From positions 1,116,501 through 1,180,500 of the forward strand of contig JAGFBZ010002028.1 of the NCBI GenBank assembly GCA_018398805.1: 64,000 nucleotides of DNA. The letters are read 5' to 3'. The notes under the pieces are model-generated. The model did no database searches. It saw only the letters and a list, made by a program, of their open reading frames with translations, and had not been told where the DNA came from. Numbering within the stretch: position 1 is the first letter of the stretch; each line of letters opens with the position of its first letter. Source of the stretch: Hirundichthys speculiger. Taxonomy: Eukaryota > Chordata > Actinopteri > Beloniformes > Exocoetidae. Below, in pieces: positions 10,401 to 22,400 of this stretch. The translations under genes and the position numbers were made by a program.

Positions 10401-13400
10401 GGTGGACGAGTCGCACTACCTCAAATCCAGGAACGCGGCGCGCACCAAGATTCTCGTTCCCGTCATCCAGAGTGCGAAGCGGGCCATCCTGCTCACCGGC
10501 ACGCCGGCGCTGGGACGACCCGAAGAGGTTAAAAACCTGTCATGACTCAGCACGGGTTACAGTAGGCGGTTTGATTTTCTCAGCAGATGAGGAGGACCTT
10601 GGAGATTCCACTTTTCCCTCAAAATCCTGCTTCAGATTTTTAATAAAAGATTGATTACAGGGCTCGGGGTGGAGAGAGCAAGCTGCGTTCAGTGGATTAT
10701 AAAATGCATATATTTAAAAAAGCGATTCCGAAGCCACAGTTGCGAGAAGAGATCAGACGGCCAGCGCCGGGCTCACCCCTCACAAAGGTGCTCCACTCTG
10801 CAGCGCAGGTAGATCACCATGGAAACGTGCTCCACGGTGAGGTACGCTCAGATCCAACATTCAAAAAGCCAATTAACTCTCTCTGGCGTCACTTTTCCTC
10901 CCGGATCCCGCGGTCTTATTTCAATAACCTTTGTTGCGGGGAAAAAAAAAACTTCATTTACAAAGCCCGATATGAACAGACGCGGCGCTGCAATAAATGA
11001 GACAAGTAATATAAAGGAGCGCGGGAGGGGGGTGAACTATTGAATTTAGAAACAATAAGACGAGCTATTCACAGGACAACAGTGTTTGGAGGGTGGCTGA
11101 AGCATTTCCCACTCCATAATGATTTATTATAGCGTTGTTATATATGTTATATTGCAGGATTTCTGTAGATTACAGCCACATGCCATCACTGCTGCTGAGG
11201 AAATTGAAGGAGACTCTTATGAATTGGAAATTTTTCCTCAGATCCAGCGTGAAAACACAATTCACTAACGACGACAAACACTGCATTCGCGCTTAATCCC
11301 ACACAGAGGCACCGATGCAGCTTCGGACGTTTAAAATATCCTCATTTCCTCTCCGGTGTGGAGAATAATATGACTTTTTTTCTTTACCTTTTTTGCACGT
11401 GGTTCAAGTATGCCTATGATGGCTTCGTGGATGATTATTGTCACTGAATAAATGAATAAATACATAAAATAATTCCCTGAACCTTCAGTAAAAGCAGCTG
11501 TGAGCAGCTGTTCAGCAGCAAGGCGGAAGAATTCTGGGGTCACCAGATATTTGCCCCCGTAATTATTCACACCCTTCATTTGCATCTTATTTAGTGTCAG
11601 AGGACTAATTGATTGGATGTTTCACTGATTTGTCAACTCTCGTCCAGTTGGCTCTGGCCGATGGAATCGGTTGTGGGATAATGGGAGTAAATCCATTGTC
11701 TTTGGAAACGTGGAATAATACGATATCTGTGTTTGTGGGTAAGTCACGACGATGCTGTCGCTGGGAGGCATGTCCTGGATATTTCTCACCTCAGCACTGC
11801 ATAGCAAAGAAAAGCAATTTCTACAAGCTGTGAGGTAAAATAAATAAGAGACGGAGGAACAACAGCCAAAATGTGTGTGTTACAGCAACACTTCAGAACG
11901 ACATCATCCTGCTGAAGATGCTCAATGTCCTGGATGTAACAGTCTGAAAGTCAAACCAGTGGAGCACACAGCCCAAAGCCTCAGCTACCTTTCTTTCCCT
12001 TTATTTATTCTTTTTTTTTTTTTTTTTTCAAATTTTCTTTCTGCAAAGAAGATTGCCGCCAGTGCATCTCTGTTATTTTGTAAATGTCGGTTCTGCATAT
12101 TGAGAATAAGACAGCAATCTCTAAAGTAATAGTGAGTGTGAGGGCAGGGCAGGTTGGCAAAAGTCCAGAAGTTTGGATCGTCAGCCCCCCCCGTTCCACA
12201 ACAACCCCCGAGAGAGAAAAGAGAAAGAAAAATACATATTATCGCTGATGGGACTTGAGCTTTAATGATCATTCCTGACCAGGAGCACAATCTTCTGACA
12301 GAGTCAACAAACTCGTCGTTGTTAGCCATAGCGTTGTCGCGGTACTTGGGTTGCCCCCCGTTGATTTCCAGTCACACTCTCAAGCTCCATCCGTTTGCAT
12401 CAGTACCATGACAGACAGCTCCCATGGATCAAGATGCCAGTTGGGTCAGTGCTTGGGATGCAGATTTTAGATTTTTTTTATGATTGTTAACCAACGCCCT
12501 TTAACGGTTAATAACCGTTAACCGATAAGTCCGGGGGGGTTGGCTGCCGCGATGTTGCCCGCGTTGTCGTGGACGCATGCGGACACTTCCCCGTGTATAC
12601 TCTCGCGGCAATGTGTCGCCGTCACTTTTGATTTATACTCGCGCAGTCTCCGCTATGTTATTCCATGCCACAACGCAAGAGCGACAATCACGAACTAGCT
12701 AAACTTACTAAACTTATCTCTTGCGTTTTTCCACTTCCTCACCGTCTCTGCCGTATCCAGACCCACATTCATCGCTATCTCCCTCCATGAATTACTAGAA
12801 TATGTGTTGTCTTTGTAGTGTGGAGAACCAGAATCGTACAGATGTGGGTACTTCCTCATTTTTTTCGACGACGCGCTCTTTTCTCGTGGATGTAGAATTG
12901 ACCAATCAGAGGCCTGTTGCACCTGTCGACATGCCCCCATGAGTTGATTGAATTACGAGGCTCAAAAACAAAATTGACTGTTAGTATTAATCGGTTAGAG
13001 TTACTGTTATCGGTTAACGGTTAAACCGTTAATCATGTGCATCCTTAGTCAGTGCAGCTGGCTGATAGTTAACCAGATTATACGTTTCGTGGCAGTTGTC
13101 AAACTATTTCTGCGGGAAAAGATTTCAACGGCGTCATTTTGAGCAAAGCTCATCCACTGCACCGATTCTAACAATTAGCAGAAGGAATCCAGGCTGCCAA
13201 TTCATTCGAAAACGAAGCAAAGGTCGTGCTTAGTGAGAGTCTCGAGGTTCTGCCTGCAATGTTGAGGTTAGTTTTAAGATATTGCTCTCTGCGCCACCAG
13301 AACCTGAAACTGAAAGAATATCATTTTATCTTCTGCAGCTATAAACCTAATAATAAGCACTGTCCCTGCCTCGGTGCCAGTCTCCTCCCCGCCATCATTA

Positions 13401-16400
13401 CTCACCGCGGCTTTGACACGGAGCTCGCACACCGCTCAGGGCATGCTGCACCGCTCATGATGTGCCCTCATTCCTCCCACCTATTATATCAGCCGCGCGA
13501 TGGGGAGAAAACGCCAAAGCTGCTGGCGAACAGGCGCCGAGCGTGGAGCGCTGCTCTTCGCCGTGGTTGCTTATTCAGATGCCCCAAGCTAATGATTACC
13601 TGTCATTACTTCACATCTGCGAGCATTGACTCGATATCGAAAAAGATGAAGTGCGCTCACTCCAGCACTTGCCGTGGTCCGGCCTGCGATGCACGCTCAC
13701 CTGTTAAGACGACGCAGGTTCAGTTGCTCGTAGTGCACTTATTATATCTGTGTCACGGAGATGTTTCGAATCAATTTGTTTTTCTCCTTGTTGGGAGCTT
13801 TGACCTGGATAATTGTTGATGACAAAAATGAGTTAAACTAGGCGAAGGACGACAGGACCTTGATTAAACTGCAGACCTTGTTCACTTAAAGACAGCGGGG
13901 TAATCACAGGCTCTGGTGAGCTCTCTGTGTAGCACTATAGAGAAAACTGCTTTGTTTTGTTTCATGCAGCTGTCAAATACAAAAACAAAAAAAGAAGTGA
14001 GAGGCGTGGGAACTCAAACATGATGCGGTCTCAGCTGAGCTTTTTTGCAGCTGACGTATTCACTTGTCACAGCAGAAAATAGCACAGGTGAGGCACATTT
14101 TGCGAACAGTGAGTCAGTTCCAAGTTTGCGTGTAAGTCGTAGAGCATCACGCAATGTGCCGGACCTTTAACTAGGTCTCATAAATGCACCGTGCTCATGT
14201 CATGGTCAAGTCCAGGCTTTCAGGCAGATGTGCTCTGCTTCCCATCAAAACTGCGTTTTTTGCACTCGGGCTCACTGTTGCGGAGACAAATGTCGAGCCG
14301 TTTCTCTGACCCTGATGTCACCGCTTCCTCGTTAGGTTTGCTCGTTTGACTTCACACCGTCCGGTTCCGGCCGGTGAACAGTTAACTCAGTTGGACAGAC
14401 CACTTACCATTCGCTACAGGCATAAAATATCAGGTCAGCTGAGCTTTTTTTTTTTTTTTATAGTTTCACAGAAATCCAAAAAAAAAACTCCAAAAAATCC
14501 AAGAGCATACGTTTCAGGAGTGTGCAGAAGAAACCTGAGTGCTAGCAGAAGAGCTGAAACTATAAATTTGTAAGCACAGCTGTGAATCTGAGGAGCCTGT
14601 TTCTTCTGCATGTGTTTGTGATAATTAACGAAGAAATACATTCCTTACAATAAAGAGGAAAAAGAACAGGGATGGCTGGCCAGACTATAGTCTGAGCGTA
14701 GAAACACAATTTTGTGGTAAAAGCGGAGTATATTTGCAAATAAAAGTGAAGTTTTTGAGCGTGGGGTTGGATATTTTAAAGGGAGAAAAAAAAGTGGAAT
14801 ATCTGAGCATGAAAGGAAGTCTGTTCTCATTATGGGAAAAAAAAGTTTTCCAGATTCGAAGCCTCATACTACATAGTGTGCATACTGCATACTGGCTGGT
14901 CACATGACCAACATGACCAAGTGGCTCATCGGTATCTAGCTAGGCTGCTCAGTCACACACTAAAAGTTTTCTCAGAAGTAACGCACTACATTTGGGTATT
15001 CACGTACTGCATGTTGTCCAATTGTTTACATTCTGCGTACTATGTTGTAGGGATGTCCCCGTACTATATCTCCACTTCCGATACGATACCAATATATCAG
15101 CCTCGAATATCGGCCGATACTGAAAAGCTTGACTTTATAGAGAGTGGCGATACTGCCATCTGGAGGATCGGAACACTAACTACAATGTTCAGAACTCTGA
15201 TATTTATTTTGACGCTCTGCCTAGCAACCCCAGTGACACATATTAGACGTGATTGATGCCTATAGACGTCAATGGAGGTCAATGGAGGTCAACGTGCATC
15301 TGAGGTATAGTTTTTGTCAACAGACAATGTAGGGATAACTCTAGGGATAACATAGCGTGGCTCGAGGTGCTCATTTAAGCAATTAAACCCAACATTACTC
15401 AGCACCGACAGGGGCTGGTCATTGAGCAACAACCTTTTCTGTTATTGCCGATGCCTTTTTGCCATCGCGAGGGAGTTTTTCACGCTTTGACAATGTTTCA
15501 GCCAGCGTCGGTTGTTTAAGGGAGGTGGAGATTAGATTTTTCTTCGTCTCTGTGGTTACGGTTAGGAAAAATCGTCATGCTGTTGTTTATGGTTCCTTTC
15601 AAATGCGCGATGAGGTTGGTCGTATTAAACTTCCCTGGTTCTGCGCCACCACGGGAAACTTGTGCATGGAAAACTTTGCACTCAGCGACAGAATCATTGC
15701 TCGTCTTTAGGGAAAAGTACCACCACACAGCCGACATTATTTCTTCCTAGGGCACATACGCTGTCACTGTTGTGGTCAACTGAGCTCTACATGCTGGAGC
15801 CGAGCACTCTTCTTCTTCTTCTCGAGCGCACCAGGTGTATCACTGCCACCTACCGCTGTGTTGGAGTATGAACCGCAGTCACCTATTTGCACAGGGTGGA
15901 AGCGCCGGAGCAGAATGGACCGCTTTTTATCTGTGTTAATATCGGAGACTTTACATGACATCCAACGTTCTTTTTTTGGCTGATATCGGACCGATAACCG
16001 ATATCAATATCGGACCGATATTCCGAAAAAAAATATCGGATCGGGACAACCGGTACTATGTAGGACACTACAGTTTTGTAAAATCAGTAGTAGTGTAGTA
16101 TGCAGTTCTGGAAATGACCATGCCGTGGATCCTCAGGTGTATACGTCACCATTAGGTCTCTGTTCCGGTCATCTCATGCTCCCAGTTGGTCAGGGCAGAT
16201 GGACGCCCTCCCTGATTCTGGTTCTGCTGGAGATTCTGTTTTAGCCCCATTAACCCGGTGTTTTCCTCTCAACAGATTATATCGAAGGAAAGATTTGGTG
16301 TAAACTGTTGGGTTCCTTAGCGAGGCTATTTTTTATGAACTGGCATTACAGAAATTTCTGCTCATTGTTTATCATGTTATTACTCCTTAGTTTCGTTTTT

Positions 16401-19400
16401 TTTTTTTTTTAAATTATAGTTTATTTAAACAGGTAGTCATTCTAGTTGAAAGAATCTGTTTGAGGTTTTTTTTTTATTGGCAGATATTAATAAGGACGTT
16501 AGGATCTTAAAGAGAATCAGTTAAGACCTTACACACGAACTGTACCAATGTCAAATGAATTAGTAGCTTTGTACAAAGTTCATTTTCCTAAATTTCATTA
16601 CCCCTCTGTGTTTTTTACAGCTTTTTATGCAGATTGATGCTCTGTATCCCAGGAGGTTTGGAACCTGGACAGACTACGCCAAGAAATACTGCAATGCCCA
16701 TTACAGGTGACATTTTCCAAATGTCTTCTTATTTTCTAACTGTTGCACTTTACATTTAATATTTATTAATCCCTCCAGGCATTTGAAACCCTTAAAACCT
16801 GATCTTTGCTCATCACAATTATATATTAGAAATCATTTTCCCATGGAAAATAAACCATTCATGCCTTAAAATGACTGAGATGGGAAAGCGTTTAAATTTA
16901 ATCAGATTCGCTCAGATTCGACTTTATTAGGACCTTGACATAGATTATGCCTTTGTGGTGTAAACAATAGACACAAAAGGAACAAATAGTGAATAAAACA
17001 CTGATTGTGAAGGACAGGAAAGACCTCCTGTTCTGGTCCTTCATGCAACAAACCTGCAGAAGCTTCTGGATGAACACAGTCCTCTATTTAATCACTATTT
17101 TGAGGATGTGCAGTGTCGTCTCCAGCCTCCTAGATTAGTTTGTTCAGATTCTTAAAGTTACTGGCGTCGATGCCGCTGCCTTAACAGATGGCTGCAAAAT
17201 AAAAAAAATAAAAAAATGGTGCTCTCAACCAGAGAGTTCTGCCATAGTTTGCTGCAAACTTTCCTTCTTCTACTCGTCTTCTCCGTATCTCCTTGCACAC
17301 AGCCTCGGCGTTGCGTTTCAGTGTTTCGTCCAGGTGAACGTCCAGGTATTAGCGGTCTTCCAATACCTTCACCTCTTTCTCACAATGTCGGCTCATTCTT
17401 CGGTCCGTTCATTCTTCTTGACTGAAGAAGACCTTCGACGTGTGAAATGTCGTGACCAACCAAGAGAGGAAGTCCAGCTGCTGTTTAAGCTTCTGGGATT
17501 GCCGTGACCTGGATGATGAACAGTCTAAGTGGTCGTTTACAGTGACCACTGGCTTGTTGGTTACCTGAACAACTAAATCCTTTTAGGAATAATCACTGAA
17601 TAACTCTGAAGTCTGTGGTCCGAGGAGGGCCTTCAGAACCTTTTATTGATTTGAGGTCATATCGCCCAGCCCTCGTTCCAAGCTTCTGCTCTTTTATGTT
17701 AATTGTGGGAATTGCGGCGACTTTATTCCACAGAAATGTTCTTGATCCCCCCTCAGAGATGTGCCCTGACCCTATCAAGGCTCTTCCTCTTGTCCTCGTG
17801 GCTTGGTTTTTAGTCCTTAATGCACGTTCGTTTGTGAAACCCTGCACGGCGCGCACGTGTGTGTCCTCCCCTATTGTGTCCAGTGAATCAGATGGCCCAC
17901 CTCCTTCACATCGAAGCGTCTCAAGGACCGCCGCTGACGCACCAGAGCTCAAGTAGCGTGTTTTGTGTGTCATAACAAAGAGCCAGAGTGTTTTCTGTAT
18001 GTGAAGGCGAAATAAACTTTCCATTTTTTTTAAATTCTTTTTATTTATTTGTCATTATTATCAAGCATATTTCCCATGAACAGTCTTTTCTTTGAGTGAA
18101 ATACTCTCCTTATCCGCTCCATCAGTGCTGGAATCAAAGTAGTTTCAGCATATCTCAACTAATATTTAATTGTGTCTGTTGGGATCGGCTGGGCTGTACC
18201 TGAGACCGGAGCGTTGTTGCAGTTCAGGGTTTTGTTCACGGAGCCAGATCACAACTTAAGCCAGGAGTTAAATGCCAGCTGGCCGCCAGTCGCCGGTGAC
18301 GATCAGCTACACATCAGATGCATTGTTTTGGATGTCCATCAAAGTTGGCAGCTCAGTCGGGGATGGGATCGGTGCCATCAGCTGACGAGGCTTTGAATGT
18401 TATCGTGGCTGGGGAATGCCGCTCTGAGCCACGTACAAAAGACACCTTCGAGGGACGCCAGGCGGTGCCATCTGAGCACAGTCCCTGTCATAGAAGTGTA
18501 GCTGTTGTGGGCCGGTCTGGGAGGCTGAGGAGCAGCACGACTTAAGGAGGGACGCTGCTTCAAAGTACACTTTTAAAAGCAGTTGGATCTTTGATGTGAT
18601 AAAACCTTGAAACGCCAAAGTGTGAAACAGCAGATTTTTGGCGGTGGCGTGCAAAGTTTGTCCACACCTTCAGCCAACATGGCAGATGACCAGCCTTTGT
18701 GTCGAGGCCCGGTTCTATTATAATAATCCATTTGGCTGGTGAGTATTAAAAGTTGCCGGGGAGTATTGGGACGGATCTGCCGCCTTGGTCTTTTAAACAA
18801 AATAGTTTTCCACTGAGCCTTTCAACAAAAAAACTAGATCCAACGAATGGTCACGCAGAGCTGCTTAACAGCAAACTGGAAAGCTGCCGTTGTGCTGGTC
18901 ATGACAGCATTTAAATATCCTTCACTGTTCTTTCGAAAGGCATCGCGGCAAGTCAACATAAGTGAGCAGCATGCATTGAAAATGAGTCAACGAACTGAAA
19001 ATCTTAACGAAGCTTCAGCTCTCATTCATTTCTCTCCAGGTACTTTGGGTCTCGGAGGCAGTGGGACTGTCGCGGGGCGTCCAACCTGGAGGAGCTGCAC
19101 CAGCGGCTGAGTCAGATCATGATCCGTCGTCTCAAAGCGGACGTTCTCAGTCAGCTGCCCCCTAAAATCCGCCAGCGCATCCCCTTTGACCTGCCCAAAG
19201 ACGCTGCAAAGGTATACGCTTTTCACTTGAACCCGTATCTTTATTTTTATTTGAATGACTGCTTAATAGAACAGTCCTGATAAATGTAGAAGTAAACATT
19301 ATAATATCCAATATAATTTCAGTTTAACAGTATGAAACTTACACCACTGCCATGTGATCCTCATTGCATAAATTAAATAAATTGGACTCTCATAATTTAA

Positions 19401-22400
19401 AATTAGCAAGACCATGACATGGAAGTTTTCAGGCATCAGAGACAAGAGAACTTCAAAAGTATTAAATGGACATAAAGAACTGCGATTAAACTAAATTTGT
19501 GTGACAACACACACATGCTGAATTGAAGTCTTCCAGTCAGCGTTGCCAGGTGTACGATAATTATCGTATTTGTACGATAATTTGGCCCTCTGTACGGTGT
19601 ACGATCAATAATCCAAAAAAAGGCCAAATGTATGAAAATTTGACTATTTCAAAGTATTGCCTGCCGCAACTGTCTGACGGAGAGGTTTTTGTGAACGCTG
19701 AAGACATTGTTCCCATGTGACATGTTTTCAGCCAATCGTGCTTTGCTGAGCGTGAGATACGAATGTTTGTCTCAGAACAACGAGCATGATGGGCTGAATG
19801 GTTCAGCTTCGCCCGCTTATTTAACACCAAAGTGATTAAATTTGACTATAGCGCATCATTGGGCTTGTTATTTTGGTTACGACAGATGTACGATAATTTC
19901 CCTCAAAATACGATAATTTTGAGTCTCTGGTATGATAATCCTACATTTCCCACCTGGCAACGCTGCTTCTAGTTTAACGTGAAGCTGTGCTCCCGTTCTT
20001 TGTTTAGTCTGATTTTATTCTTTTATTCTGCAACGAAACTCACCAACAAACAAATCAGAATAAAAAGTTTCACGAGACAGGTTTTATGAAGTTAGCATAG
20101 TCCAACTGGAGGAATTTATATATAAAAAAAATTCATGATAGTGAATGGTTAATAGTTTTGTAATAGTAAGCTCAGTGTTATGCCTTCTTTTCATTTTTAT
20201 TTTCAAAAGGATTAATATTTGTGGTCCGTACTGTACGGACATTCAAGGTAGGCAAAATTAGCCAAAATTACCAAAAGTAGCCAAAATTACACTGACAGAT
20301 CTCTCCCCCCCAACCGCATTCAAGGTTCCCAGTTATGAGCAAATTTGCAAATTTCCAGTTTTATTCCCCATTAATTCCCACACACGCCCCTGCGCGACGC
20401 TGTCAATTCCGTCGGAAAGTTTTCGACTCTGAAATTTCCAGAAATTTTTGCAGCCGTAATTATCAGGGCTTTGCTCCCAGTGGGAGCGACCAACACAGCA
20501 AAGCACACTCAGAAAGCTTTTGTTAGACTTTGTGTCATATCAGCAGGTGTGGAGAAAAAAAAAAAAAAAAACCAGCAGCAGTGCTTTTTCAGCGTTAATT
20601 ACACGCTGAGCCACCGAGCCGGGAATGACACAACAATAAGGAAGTTGCCCGCAAAAGCGATGATGCAGAGTTTCAGGCCTTTCTCCTTAAATGTTAAGGG
20701 ACTCTGTAATTGAGAGCTAAGTACGATTTTGCATTTCTACATAGCAGCGGCAATTAGGCAACAGAGCTTACATGTTGGAAAAGTTCACGTCATGTCTTGC
20801 TCTCTGCTTAGATGTCGGCTGAAACGGCGCTATCAAAAAACGAAAAGCGGCTGCAGTTGTTCCGCTTTATAGATTTTGCTTTTATTATGTTCACGAAATG
20901 AATCTATGAGGTATTTGTCCTCTGAGAGGAATAGACAGGTGATACATCCTTGCAGCTTAATGAACTGAGTTTTAGAGGGTTGGGGGGGTGTTGAAGAGGC
21001 CAGTTACCCAAATCCACTGCTATTGTGCTTCCCACAAGCGGAAAAATATGAACAATATTGAGCATAAAAGGCTGGGTGGGCATTATTTTTCCTCTACACA
21101 AACTCTCCTGCGGAGAACAGTTTAGCTCGCTGACAATATACAGCCAACGCCAGGACCACTCACCACATTCATTGCTCCTATCTCATTTTACTCCCTAATG
21201 ATGGCTTTTATCTTCCACCAGCAGACACTTTTTATGCCCCTCCTGCCCTTTACGTTTTCAGGCTAACGCCTTTTGTCGGCGTTAGTCTGGTGAATATCAT
21301 CGAGGAGGGCTCAGCCAATCACCGAGATGCTTTTGTTTGTTTTGCTTTTTTTTTTTTAACCACCACATCATAAAGTACATTTTAATGATTTGAAATGTAA
21401 AGTTTTTTAATTAGGAAACAAAAAGAAAAAAAACAACCAACATTTCCGTTGAGAGCCACCCTCAGCGCGGTAACGGTGTTTACGCCCGAGCTGCTCGGTG
21501 AAGCATCAGAGGAAAAAACATGAAGGAAGAGCAGCTTAGTGCTCTTCAGCGTGATGCTGTTTTTTTTTTTTTTTTTTTTATTTTTTTCGTTTGCCTGTCC
21601 TTGACTTTGACGACGTTTGAAGCCGCTGAAATGGTAATTCTTCCACTAAATGTTGCAAAAGCTTTCATGTCTCACCAAACTCTTTGTCATTGTACAAGTT
21701 GAGTAAACACGGCGCGAGGATGCAGGTGGACGCCGCCATTATATTCTGTTGTCTGCGCGTGTCTGCTCATATAATTACTGATTCCAGTTTTATCACCAAT
21801 TTCATCACCCTTTCTCTTTATTTCTTCTCCCTCCTGCCCCCCCCCCCTCCCCCCCACCTCCACATATGTATGTGCTTAATCAGGCGTGGCCCACCTCCAC
21901 CTTCCCTCAGCCAACCATATGGTTCACAGTATTGCATCATTTGATAAGAAAAAGAAAAAAAAAAAGTACACATTTTGTGTTGCCAGGTGTTACAGCTTCA
22001 CTTCAGAATTAAAAGGCGCAAAATAACCTCCAGAGACGGAGGGGTTGGAGGCTCTCATCCTGATTTAATGCCTCAAAGTTGAGTGAAAGACAAAGTAACG
22101 ACGGAAAGAAAACGTGCAAAATTGTGCCGTTATTTGAGGGTTTTTTTTTTTTTTTTTTTAAGTTGTGCTTTCACAGCAGACCGGGCTAACCTACATAGCA
22201 TGGAAACGAGCTCTGTTTCTCTGCATGTCTTGTTTATGAGCATGAGGAAGCATCTGCTGCTCTTCACCGGCAGCCTTCCCCATCGCGTTCTCCGCTCCTG
22301 CCTTAAATACTTCTCGCCAATCACCTTGAGAGCGCACCAGGCGCCTTTGATTTATTGTGCCGGCTGGGCCGCTTCTCCATCTTCGACCCCAGCTTGTCAC

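Larger units (their letters stand above)
10528..16620 (+). other. zranb3 intron (about 6.1 kb) with two hAT-like elements
   Basis: Contains the inverted MADF-carrying element (12453-13047) and the TATCGG-rich element (15046-16053). Long poly-T tracts lie near 12010-12028, 14446-14460 and 16399-16412. The 197-codon ORF at 13226-13819 has no recognisable domain and I do not call it a gene. Confidence 0.8.

Noticed and set aside
13226..13819. 197-codon plus-strand ORF
   Set aside because: No recognisable domain, mixed composition and wholly within an intron; judged a chance ORF.
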